From Williamsia sterculiae (GTDB lineage: Bacteria > Actinomycetota > Actinomycetes > Mycobacteriales > Mycobacteriaceae), in contig NZ_FTNT01000006.1 of the NCBI RefSeq assembly GCF_900156495.1, positions 185,422 through 249,421 of the forward strand: a stretch of DNA of 64,000 bases, given 5' to 3'. The position numbers were made by a program, and so were the translations under genes. Shown piece by piece: positions 16,021-23,379 of the stretch (positions within the stretch are counted from its first letter, which is position 1; every line of letters begins with the position of its first letter). The notes beneath the pieces are model-generated. The model searched no databases. It had not been told where the DNA came from and saw only the letters and a program-made list of their open reading frames with translations.

Positions 16021-17337
16021 ATGTCGGACATCACCAAAGGCCGCGGTCGTCGTAATGCCAAACTCGCGTCCCTGCCCATCGGGATGGCCGGTCGCGCTGC
16101 CGCCGGGTTCGGCAAGCGGATCGCCGGTGGCGACAAGGACGAGATCAACCAGGAGATGATGGCCCGCGCCGCGGAACAGATGTTCGCGGTTCTCGGTGAG
16201 CTCAAGGGCGGTGCCATGAAGGTGGGCCAGGCGCTGTCGGTGATGGAGGCCGCCGTTCCCGACGAGTTCGGTGAACCATTTCGCGATGCGCTGACCAAAC
16301 TGCAGGCCCAGGCCCCTCCGATGCCCGCCCGCCGGGTGCATCAGGTACTCGACCAACAGCTCGGTACCCGGTGGCGCGACCGATTCACCGAGTTCGACGA
16401 CTCCCCCGCCGCATCGGCCAGTGTGGGACAGGTCCACCGAGGGGTGTGGCACGATGGCCGACCTGTCGCCATCAAGGTCCAGTACCCGGGTGCCGACGTG
16501 GCACTGCAGGCCGATCTGAAGACCCTGTCGCGGATGACCGGGGTGATGCAACGGATGTCGCCCGGCACCGACGTGCGGTCGATGATGGACGAGTTGATCG
16601 AACGCACCTCAGAAGAGCTCGATTACCAGGGTGAGGCGGCCAATCAGCGGGCGTTCGCCACGGCCTTCGACGGTGATCCCGACTTCATGGTCCCGCGGGT
16701 GGTGGCCAGCTCCCCCAAGGTGATGGTCAGCGAATGGGTGGTCGGCACACCGTTGTCGCAGATCATCGCCGACGGCGACCGGGACCAGCGCAACCGCGCG
16801 GCGGCCCTGCTGGCTACGTTCGAGGTGTCGTCACCGTCACGGGTGGGGTTGCTGCACGGCGACCCGCACCCGGGCAACTTCCAGGTCCTCGACGACGGCA
16901 GACTCGCGGTGTTCGACTTCGGCGCCGTCGGCCGCTACCCCGGTGGTCTACCCCCGGCCATCGGCCCGATCCTGCGGTTGGCCCGCGATCGTCAGTACGA
17001 CGCGCTCCGCGAGGAGATGGTCCGGGAGGGTTTCATCCTGCGGTCGCGGGAGGACCGGATCACCCCGGCCGATCTCGAGGCATACCTGAAGGCGTATGTC
17101 GATCCGCTGTACAGCGAGTCGTTTCATTTCACCCGAAAGTGGCTGCAGCATGCGGCGGGCAAGGCCACCGACGTTCGCGGCGACGTGTACCGGACCTCGC
17201 GAAACCTCAACGTGCCCAAGGAATACGTGATGGTCTTCCGGGTGCTCGCAGGATGCGTCGGCATCGCCGCGCAACTCGACGCCGAGGCCCCCTACCGCAG
17301 GATCATGGAGGAATGGGTTCCCGGTCTCGGAGACTGA
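16021..17337 (+). CDS. ABC1/AarF (UbiB) family atypical kinase
   Basis: 438 residues; the ATG is preceded by GGAAGGGGA. Family motifs are all present: KxGQ motif in GGAMKVGQALSVM, the ATP-binding alanine-rich loop and Lys in VAIKVQYPGAD, the catalytic loop HGDPHPGNF and metal-binding DFGAVGRYPGG. ABC1 proteins are ATPases/kinases linked to isoprenoid quinone biosynthesis or lipid homeostasis. In mycobacteria the orthologue (Rv3197) lies next to whiB7 and has been linked to drug tolerance. Ends 26 nt before a strong terminator shared with whiB7. Confidence 0.93.
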   Translation: MSDITKGRGRRNAKLASLPIGMAGRAAAGFGKRIAGGDKDEINQEMMARAAEQMFAVLGELKGGAMKVGQALSVMEAAVPDEFGEPFRDALTKLQAQAPPMPARRVHQVLDQQLGTRWRDRFTEFDDSPAASASVGQVHRGVWHDGRPVAIKVQYPGADVALQADLKTLSRMTGVMQRMSPGTDVRSMMDELIERTSEELDYQGEAANQRAFATAFDGDPDFMVPRVVASSPKVMVSEWVVGTPLSQIIADGDRDQRNRAAALLATFEVSSPSRVGLLHGDPHPGNFQVLDDGRLAVFDFGAVGRYPGGLPPAIGPILRLARDRQYDALREEMVREGFILRSREDRITPADLEAYLKAYVDPLYSESFHFTRKWLQHAAGKATDVRGDVYRTSRNLNVPKEYVMVFRVLAGCVGIAAQLDAEAPYRRIMEEWVPGLGD

Positions 17338-17362
17338 CGGTGTCGACCCCGCATAGGCACGA

Positions 17363-17394
17363 CGACCGGGACGGCCGTTCGGCCGTCCCGGTCG
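17363..17394. terminator. Bidirectional hairpin between the ABC1 kinase gene and whiB7
   Basis: CGACCGGGACGGCC (17363-17376) pairs with GGCCGTCCCGGTCG (17381-17394), a perfect 14-bp stem with a 4-nt loop, located between two converging genes. No T-run, as is common in high-GC actinobacteria. Confidence 0.7.
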
Positions 17395-17407
17395 CTCACC
17401 TGCGGGT

Positions 17408-17689
17408 TCACGCTGCCTGCACCTTGCGGGGCCGACCTCGTGGGCGTTTACGCGCGATCACGCGGCCCTGCTCGAAGATCTCTCCGCCCCACACACCCCA
17501 CGGCTCGGCGCGATCGAGGGCGGCATCGAGGCATTCCCGACGAAGCGGGCAGTCGGCGCACAGCGCCTTGGCCTGCTCGAGCCGGGCCGGTGACTCGGCG
17601 AACCACAGATCCGGATCCCCCACCTGGCAGGGGATCTCGGAGGCGCAGTTCGCCCCCATACAGGATTCGAAATCGAGCGTCTCGGTCAT
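17408..17689 (-). CDS. whiB7: WhiB7 transcriptional regulator
   Basis: 93 residues. Iron-sulfur ligands Cys21, Cys44, Cys47 and Cys53; the PCQVGDPDLWFAESPA stretch; the GVWGGE turn at about 65-70; and the C-terminal AT-hook KRPRGRPRK (81-89), which together identify WhiB7 rather than other Wbl proteins. WhiB7 binds the primary sigma factor and AT-rich DNA next to the -35 region and activates intrinsic antibiotic-resistance genes, including itself. GGAGG precedes the ATG. A leader of more than 500 nt with its own ORF and a terminator-like hairpin lies upstream. Confidence 0.97.
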   Translation of the reverse strand: MTETLDFESCMGANCASEIPCQVGDPDLWFAESPARLEQAKALCADCPLRRECLDAALDRAEPWGVWGGEIFEQGRVIARKRPRGRPRKVQAA

Positions 17690-17796
17690 GTCATGTCCTC
17701 CGGCGTTCTACGTTTCTCGGTTCGGGTGGGAATTCGCGCTGGCGAATCGGTGAACCGATCTCGTCGGAGCCGCCGGACGGCGGTGGAGACGACAAA

Positions 17797-17832
17797 GGCC
17801 ACGGTCTTCGCGGGGTGCGATTCACCGTGGCC
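17797..17832 (-). terminator. Candidate attenuator hairpin in the whiB7 leader
   Basis: On the minus strand GGCCACGGT and ACCGTGGCC form a 9-bp stem with an 18-nt loop, followed directly by TTTGTCG. It lies 33 nt past the stop of the leader ORF and 107 nt before the whiB7 start. The segment CGGTGAA in its 5' arm (17821-17827) can alternatively pair with TTCACCG further down (17748-17754), giving a possible antiterminator. Transcriptional attenuation of whiB7 is established in mycobacteria; here it is inferred. Confidence 0.55.
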
Positions 17833-17864
17833 TCGGATGCCCTGACGGACTGATGACTACAAGG

Positions 17865-18128
17865 TCATGAGTCCTCGGGGCGGCACGGGAATCGCCTTCC
17901 GGCTCGCGCGGTAAATGCGGCGAAGCCTGCGATTGCGGCGAATTCATGGGTGGCGTCGAGCGGCAACGGCTTGCATGCATCTGCCAATTGGAGGGCGGCC
18001 GGTGCGACGGCGGTCCAGGAGTGGCGATGACGCTGCGAGGCGATGGGAGCGGATCCCGCGCCCACACGAGTGGGCAGGGAGTCGACACACATGTTGCCGC
18101 CGTTGGCGTTCTCGTTGATGAGATTCAC
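17865..18128 (-). CDS. 87-residue leader ORF of whiB7
   Basis: A GTG start at 18126-18128 sits 7 nt after a strong GGAAGGAG ribosome site; the product begins MNLINENANGGNMCVDSLPT and ends in RRFPCRPEDS. The first codons are AT-rich, the rest high in third-position GC. It overlaps by 4 nt (GTGA) the stop of an 8-codon ORF (MTWEGVDQ) that starts at the ATG at 18150, so translation of the two is coupled. No protein family is recognised. Placed between a WhiB7-type promoter and the attenuator-like hairpin, it is well positioned as the sensing upstream ORF for ribosome-targeting drugs, but an independent small protein is not excluded. Confidence 0.6.
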   Translation of the reverse strand: MNLINENANGGNMCVDSLPTRVGAGSAPIASQRHRHSWTAVAPAALQLADACKPLPLDATHEFAAIAGFAAFTARAGRRFPCRPEDS

Positions 18129-18213
18129 TGGTCCACTCCTTCCCACGTCATCCGTCTGTCCGTCCGGTGCAGTTTCCAGAGGGCAAGGGCGCTCTCTGTT
18201 CCTATGTGAGACA

Positions 18214-18251
18214 CAGTAAAGGCAGTGCACACGACCGCACAACCCATTTAA
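18214..18251 (-). promoter_or_regulatory. WhiB7-type autoregulated promoter of whiB7
   Basis: On the minus strand: AT-rich TTAAAT (18246-18251), 3 nt, -35 TTGTGC (18237-18242), 17 nt, -10 TTACTG (18214-18219). An AT-rich patch immediately upstream of the -35 is the recognised WhiB7-dependent arrangement. Transcription would start near 18207, about 80 nt before the leader ORF. Confidence 0.6.
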
Positions 18252-18271
18252 CGCCGGAAGATCAGTGCAGG

Positions 18272-20344
18272 TCAGGAATGCGCACGGACCAGGCCGAGCA
18301 GGTCCTCGCCGTACTGGTCGAGCTTCTTGGGGCCGATACCGGGGATGGCCACCAGTCCGGGCACGTCGCCGGGTCGCTGTTCGGCGATGGCGATCAGGGT
18401 GTTGTCGGAGAACACCACGAAGGCAGGCACCTTCTGTTCGGCGGCCCGACCACTGCGCCATTCCTTCAGGGCGACGAACAGTCCCTCGTCGATGTCCGAT
18501 GGGCAGTTCTCACATCGACCGAGCAGCGATGCGGTCTTGCCCAACAACGGCTTACCGCAGACCCGACACATCGGCCGCGCTCGCTTACGGACCGGTTCGG
18601 CGATGCGGGAGGCCGGTGAGTCATCGGGTACCAAACCGGCCAGGAACCGAGAGCGCCTGCGACTCTTCCGGCCTCCCTCGTTACGGGCCAGCGCCCAGGA
18701 GATGTGCAGGTGTTCGCGAGCCCGGGTCACGCCGACGTAGAACAGTCGACGTTCCTCCTCGATCGCGTCGTCACCTGCGTCGACCGCCTGTTTGATGGGC
18801 AGCGATCCGTCCACCACACCGACGAGGAACACCGCATCCCATTCGAGCCCTTTGGCCGCGTGCAGCGACGAGAGGGTGACCCCGGCCACCGTCGGCGGAT
18901 GTCGGGAATCCGACCGGGTGCGCAGTTCGGTGGCGAGCCCGGCGAGGGTCAGATCGGGCGTCACCTCGAGCAGCTCCTCGGTGAGGTTCATCAACGCCCG
19001 CAACGACTCCCACCGCTGTCGCGCCTGAGCACCGGCGGGCGCCTCGTCGGACAGTCCGAGGGGGGCGAGCACCGCACGCAACACACCGAGCAGATCCGCC
19101 TCGGCGGGCAGGTCGTCGCGGGCGGCGGCCTGGCTGATCGACCGCATCGCCTGGCGGATCTCAGCCCGCTGGAAGAATGCCTCGCCGCCGCGCACCTGAT
19201 ATGGGATCCCCGCCTCGGTCAGTGCCTGTTCGTGCACTTCCGACTGCGCGTTGATCCGGTAGAGGATCGCCATCTCCGATGCCGGGACCCCTTGGGCCAG
19301 CAGTCTCTTGATGGTCTCGACGGTGGTTCGCGCCTCCATCTGTTCGTCGTCGAACTCGGCGAATTCCGGGCCGGGGCCCGTGGGGCGCTGGCCGACGAGT
19401 TCGAGGCGGGTGCCCGCGATCCGACCGCGGGCCATCCCGATCACCCGGTTCGCCAGGCCGACCACCTCGGGCGTGGATCGGTAGTCACGGTGCAATCGGA
19501 TCAGCGCGGCGTCGGGGAAGCGGCGGGTGAAGTCGAGCAGGTAGCGCGGGCTGGCTCCGGCGAAGGTGTAGATGGTCTGGTTGGCGTCACCGACCACCGT
19601 CAGGTCGTCACGCTCACCGAGCCAGGTGTCGAGCAACTGCTGCTGCGCGGGGGTGACGTCCTGGTATTCGTCGACCACGAAGCAGCGGTATCGCGAGGCG
19701 AACTCCTCGCGGATGTTGCGATGGTCTCGCAGGATCTGCGCGGTGAACAGCAACAGGTCGTCGAAGTCGAGTCCCATGTCACCGTCCGGGGTGATCTTCG
19801 CGGCTTCGTACCCCTCGTAGACGGCGACGACCTTCTCCGCGGCGAACGGGATCTCGCGCCGCAGCCTCGCCACGGTCTCGGGGTAGGCCTCCGGCGAGAC
19901 CAGCGACGACTTGGCCCATTCGATCTCCGAGGACAGGTCACGCAGGGTCTCGGTGCTGGTGTCGAGGCCGGCACGGCGTGCGGCGCGCGAGATCAGCGGG
20001 AACTTGTTGTCGACGAGCTCCCACCGGGTGTCACCCACCGCCTGCGGCCAGAAGTAGCGGAGTTGCCGCAGCGCGGCGGCGTGGAAGGTCAGGGCCTGCA
20101 CCGATCCGCTGCCACCGATCTGCATCGATCGCAGCCGGGTGCGCATCTCCCCCGCGGCGCGCGCGGTGAAGGTGACCGCGAGCACCTGACCGGCGTCGAC
20201 GTGACCATTGCCGACGAGGTGGGCGATGCGGTGGGTGATGGTCCGGGTCTTGCCGGTGCCCGCGCCGGCCAGCACACAGACCGGTCCGCGCGGCGCGGTC
20301 ACCGCGGCGAGCTGTTCGGGGTCCAGTCCTTCGGTCGCGCGCAC
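18272..20344 (-). CDS. uvrD2: UvrD2, superfamily 1A DNA helicase
   Basis: About 690 residues from a GTG start (MRATEGLDPEQLAAV). Motifs in order: Walker A VLAGAGTGKTRTITHRIAHL (near 25-45), VVDEYQDVTPAQQQLLD, VVGDANQTIYTFAGASPR, YRSTPEVVGLANRV, SLHAAKGLEWDAVFLVG and RRLFYVGVTRAREHLH. The C-terminus carries the UvrD2-specific tetracysteine zinc module (CRVCGKPLLG, CENC) and an HRDC domain (VFSDNTLIAIAEQRPGD to PGIGPKKLDQYGEDLL). This ATP-dependent 3'-5' helicase acts in DNA repair and is essential in mycobacteria. Divergent from mrx1. Confidence 0.95.
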   Translation of the reverse strand: MRATEGLDPEQLAAVTAPRGPVCVLAGAGTGKTRTITHRIAHLVGNGHVDAGQVLAVTFTARAAGEMRTRLRSMQIGGSGSVQALTFHAAALRQLRYFWPQAVGDTRWELVDNKFPLISRAARRAGLDTSTETLRDLSSEIEWAKSSLVSPEAYPETVARLRREIPFAAEKVVAVYEGYEAAKITPDGDMGLDFDDLLLFTAQILRDHRNIREEFASRYRCFVVDEYQDVTPAQQQLLDTWLGERDDLTVVGDANQTIYTFAGASPRYLLDFTRRFPDAALIRLHRDYRSTPEVVGLANRVIGMARGRIAGTRLELVGQRPTGPGPEFAEFDDEQMEARTTVETIKRLLAQGVPASEMAILYRINAQSEVHEQALTEAGIPYQVRGGEAFFQRAEIRQAMRSISQAAARDDLPAEADLLGVLRAVLAPLGLSDEAPAGAQARQRWESLRALMNLTEELLEVTPDLTLAGLATELRTRSDSRHPPTVAGVTLSSLHAAKGLEWDAVFLVGVVDGSLPIKQAVDAGDDAIEEERRLFYVGVTRAREHLHISWALARNEGGRKSRRRSRFLAGLVPDDSPASRIAEPVRKRARPMCRVCGKPLLGKTASLLGRCENCPSDIDEGLFVALKEWRSGRAAEQKVPAFVVFSDNTLIAIAEQRPGDVPGLVAIPGIGPKKLDQYGEDLLGLVRAHS

Positions 20345-20380
20345 GCCAGCCAGTATGACAAGCGGTCCCGACAACCCCCC

Positions 20381-20406
20381 GGAACAACCCCTCGGGTTAC
20401 GACGTT
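20381..20406 (+). promoter_or_regulatory. SigH-type promoter of mrx1
   Basis: GGAAC (20381-20385), exactly 18 nt, GTT (20404-20406). This matches the SigH/SigR consensus GGAAT/C-N18-19-GTT. The GTG start of mrx1 is at 20416, so the mRNA would be leaderless or have a leader of a few nt. The sigH promoter in this window has the same spacing. Confidence 0.75.
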
Positions 20407-20415
20407 GAGCAGACC

Positions 20416-20670
20416 GTGACTGATTCCCCCGCCAAGTTGACCATGTACACCACCTCCTGGTGCGGCTTCTGTGCACGCCTGAAGACGGCCCTGAAGGCCA
20501 AGGGCATCGCCTGGGACGAGGTGGACATCGAACGGCATCCCGAGGCGGCTCAGTTCGTCGGGAGTGTGAACGGCGGCAACCATGTGGTCCCGACCGTGAA
20601 GTACGCCGACGGGTCCACCGCGACCAATCCATCGATCGTGGACGTCACCAAGAAGTTGGCCACCCTCTGA
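20416..20670 (+). CDS. mrx1: Mycoredoxin 1
   Basis: 84 residues, GTG start. Glutaredoxin fold with active site Cys16-Gly-Phe-Cys19 in YTTSWCGFCARL, then the cis-Pro region HVVPTVKYADGS. Mycoredoxins reduce S-mycothiolated proteins using mycothiol; the pair with UvrD2 and NudC is conserved in mycobacteria. A SigH-type promoter immediately upstream ties it to the thiol-stress response. Confidence 0.93.
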   Translation: MTDSPAKLTMYTTSWCGFCARLKTALKAKGIAWDEVDIERHPEAAQFVGSVNGGNHVVPTVKYADGSTATNPSIVDVTKKLATL

Positions 20671-20714
20671 GCGTCACCACCGACGCCTGAACGGCCGCAA
20701 AGCACGGCGTCCGG

Positions 20715-21665
20715 TCAGCTGCCGTTGTGCGCCCAGGCGGTGACCATCGCCCTGGCGATGGAGATGGACCCCGGCAACCGTAGGCGTGCGTCGGGGGCGC
20801 CTGCGGTGTCGGTGGCGCTGTTGCGTGACAGTGTGGTGGCGGGTCGGGTCCAGTCCCCGCGGTCGAGGGCTTCGAGCACCTCGTCGCGATGGAACCAGAT
20901 CGCGTCACCGATCTCGCCGTCCAGGAACGCCAGCGGTTGGTCGGGGTCGGCGGTCGCCTCGAATCCCAGCATCAACGACCGCGGGAACGGCCACGGCTGA
21001 CTACCGAGGTAGCGCGGAGACCAGACATCGATACCCACTTCTTCGTGCACCTCGCGGATCACACACTGTTCCAACGACTCCCCCGGCTCGACGAAGCCGG
21101 CCAGCGTCGAATACCACCGTTCGGGCCAGGAGGCCTGCCGCCCGAGGAGGATCCGGTCCCCACCGTCGTGCACGACCGTGATGATCGCCGAGTCGGTACG
21201 CGGGAATTCCAGCGAACCGGTCGCGGTGTTGCGCCGCACCCATCCCGACCGCTCGGGCGCGGTGGGTTTGCCGTCGACCGGTGAGAACCCTGCCGCGTCG
21301 TGCCAGTTGAGGATGGCCACCGCGGTACCCAGCAGACCGGCCTGATCACCGTCGAGCAGCACACCGCCGCCGCGTAGGTCGCTGTACTCGCCCTCGATCT
21401 CGTCCACCCGCAGCGTCCACAGGTCGATGCCGTCGCGGATCCCCAACAGCACCGCGCCGGCGGGTGGGGTGCCGCCGAGTTCGGTGGCCGGGATCCAGCG
21501 GGGACCGTCGTCGCCGACCGGATACCGGCCCTGATGATCCACGGTCACCAACCGGGCCGTCGGCCAACCGGCGATCAGTCTGTCGGTGTCGTCGCGGATC
21601 TCGTCGGCCCGGTCGACGGTGGACCGGGAGAGCAAGGGAGGCAGGTCCAACTCGAAGGCGGTCAC
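20715..21665 (-). CDS. nudC: NAD(+) diphosphatase NudC (Nudix hydrolase)
   Basis: 316 residues; the GTG start gives MTAFELDLPPLLSRSTVDRA. The Nudix box is GFVEPGESLEQCVIREVHEE plus VGI, and the NudC-specific SQPWPFPRSLMLGF motif follows at about 230. The zinc-ribbon cysteines of enterobacterial NudC are absent, as in the mycobacterial enzyme. Hydrolyses NADH/NAD+ to NMN(H) and AMP and can act on NAD-capped RNA. Convergent with mrx1, whose stop is 45 nt away. Confidence 0.93.
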   Translation of the reverse strand: MTAFELDLPPLLSRSTVDRADEIRDDTDRLIAGWPTARLVTVDHQGRYPVGDDGPRWIPATELGGTPPAGAVLLGIRDGIDLWTLRVDEIEGEYSDLRGGGVLLDGDQAGLLGTAVAILNWHDAAGFSPVDGKPTAPERSGWVRRNTATGSLEFPRTDSAIITVVHDGGDRILLGRQASWPERWYSTLAGFVEPGESLEQCVIREVHEEVGIDVWSPRYLGSQPWPFPRSLMLGFEATADPDQPLAFLDGEIGDAIWFHRDEVLEALDRGDWTRPATTLSRNSATDTAGAPDARLRLPGSISIARAMVTAWAHNGS

Positions 21666-21731
21666 CCGCTCGACCCTACTGAGTGCGGGCGGCGCCGCGC
21701 CGCGCGAGCGCACTCGAGGAACCGCCACCGG

Positions 21732-22763
21732 TCAGTCGCGGGCGCTCTCGGAGTTGCTGCGGCGCACGTACAGCAGGCGATCGCCTTCTTCGATGGCGTC
21801 GACCTCGGGCTCGTCCACTCGGTAGAGGTGATCGTCGCGCAGCACCCCGAGCACCATGTCGCGCAGATGTTGGGGCGATGCTCCCTGTTCGTCGCGGTCG
21901 ACCTCACGTTCGGCGATGGCGAGACCGGCGTCGGGGGTGAGCAGATCCTCGATCATCTCGACGACCGTGGGGGTGATGGTCGCCAGACCCAGCAACCGAC
22001 CGGCGGTCTCCGAGGACACCACCACCGAGTCGGCGCCCGACTGGCGCATCAGGTGGGTGTTCTCGGCTTCCCGCACCGAGGTCACGATCTTCGCCTTGGA
22101 GTTCAACTCCCGGGCGGTGAGCGTCACCAGCACCGCGGTGTCGTCGCGGTTGGCGGCGATGACGATGGCCGAGGCGTGCTGCGTCCCGGCGAGTCGCAGC
22201 ACGTCGGAGCGGGTGGCGTCACCACGGACGGTGACCAACCCGCGCGCGGCGGCGCTCTCCAGCACCGACGCGTTGGAGTCCACCACCACGATCTCGGCGG
22301 GCTTGACCCCGTCGGCCATCAGCGCCGAGACGGCCGTCTTGCCCTTGGTGCCGAACCCGACGACCACTGTGTGATTGCGCACGTTGCTCCTCCAGCGCTG
22401 GATCTTGAATGCCTGACGGGACCGTTCGGTGAGGACGGCCAGGGTGGTGCCGACCAACAGGATCAGGAACAGCACCCGAAGCGGGGTGATGACGAGCACG
22501 TTCACCAGGCGCGCACCCGGACTGATCGGGGTGATGTCGCCGTAACCGGTGGTCGAGAGGGAGACCGTCGCGTAGTAGAGGCAGTCGAGGAAGGACATCG
22601 AACTACCCTGGGCGTCGCGATAGCCGTCCCGGTCGACGTAGACGACCAGCACTCCGGCGAACAACGCGATCAGCGCGTAGAGCACCCGGCGGCTGATCGC
22701 CGTCACCGGGCTGCTCTCGGTCTCGGGGATGCGCACCACGCCGACGAGGGCGTGATCGGGCAT
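21732..22763 (-). CDS. Potassium channel with TrkA-N (RCK) domain
   Basis: About 343 residues. Two membrane helices (about 20-42 and 80-102) flank the pore loop with the selectivity filter TVSLSTTGYGDI. The cytoplasmic RCK/TrkA-N domain begins VVVGFGTKGKTAVSAL, a Rossmann nucleotide-binding motif, and ends in a small TrkA-C-like domain. Start at the second ATG (MPDHALVGVVRIPE) is chosen because GGAGGAA lies 9 nt upstream; an ATG at 22808 would add 15 residues. K+ conductance gated by a nucleotide or ion ligand is the family role. Positional orthologue of Rv3200c. Confidence 0.9.
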   Translation of the reverse strand: MPDHALVGVVRIPETESSPVTAISRRVLYALIALFAGVLVVYVDRDGYRDAQGSSMSFLDCLYYATVSLSTTGYGDITPISPGARLVNVLVITPLRVLFLILLVGTTLAVLTERSRQAFKIQRWRSNVRNHTVVVGFGTKGKTAVSALMADGVKPAEIVVVDSNASVLESAAARGLVTVRGDATRSDVLRLAGTQHASAIVIAANRDDTAVLVTLTARELNSKAKIVTSVREAENTHLMRQSGADSVVVSSETAGRLLGLATITPTVVEMIEDLLTPDAGLAIAEREVDRDEQGASPQHLRDMVLGVLRDDHLYRVDEPEVDAIEEGDRLLYVRRSNSESARD

Positions 22764-22943
22764 GCTGGTCAGTTCCTCCGGCCGGTTACGCCGGAACCCT
22801 CGGGCCATCAGAGGGTCGAGCCGATCGAGTCGGGAGCTGTCGCCACAGGAGTGGACTGTAGACCCTCGACCACCACCGATGCGACACGTCGGTACCCGAG
22901 ACCTCGACGTAGGCGGGCGCAGCGGATCGGGCATGGTGGACCC

Positions 22944-23369
22944 ATGCGCACACGTCGTACCCCGACCTGGATCCCGGCCACCCGGCTCTCCGCCACTCGA
23001 CTGTCCGACGGCAGCAGACAGTCGCTGCTGTTGGCGGTCATGCTGGCGACGGTCGGTACGTTGCACTTCGTCGTACCGGAGCGGTTCGACGAGACCATCC
23101 CCGACGAGATCCCCGTCGACAAACGCACCGCGACGCTCGCATCGGGGGTCGTGGAGGTCGGGCTCGCCGGTGGTCTCCTCTGGCCCAGGACCCGTCGGGT
23201 GTCCGGCCTGGCGTCGGTGGGCCTGTTCATCGCGGTCTACCCGGCGAACCTGAACATGGTGCGGATGTACTGGCACAAGCCTGCGGTGCGCGCGGCAATG
23301 CTGGCGCGGTTGCCGCTGCAGATCCCGATGATCGTGGCCGGTTGGCAGGTCTGGAAGCGCGCCTCCTGA
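22944..23369 (+). CDS. DoxX-family membrane protein
   Basis: 141 residues, ATG start. Arg-rich N-terminus, then about four membrane helices including SLLLAVMLATVGTLHFVVPE, LASGVVEVGLAGGLLWP and LQIPMIVAGWQVW. HFVVPERFDETIPDEIP and YPANLNMVRMYWHKPAVRA are conserved features of this DoxX subgroup. Function unknown. Divergent from the potassium channel gene, convergent with adnB. Confidence 0.8.
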   Translation: MRTRRTPTWIPATRLSATRLSDGSRQSLLLAVMLATVGTLHFVVPERFDETIPDEIPVDKRTATLASGVVEVGLAGGLLWPRTRRVSGLASVGLFIAVYPANLNMVRMYWHKPAVRAAMLARLPLQIPMIVAGWQVWKRAS

Positions 23370-23379
23370 CGACCGGTCA

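Noticed and set aside
18704..20419. 571-codon open frame antisense to uvrD2
   Set aside because: Same reason; uvrD2 on the other strand has every SF1 motif.
21534..23369. 611-codon frame that ends in the DoxX protein
   Set aside because: Only the last 141 residues (from 22944) look like protein; the rest is antisense to nudC and the potassium channel.
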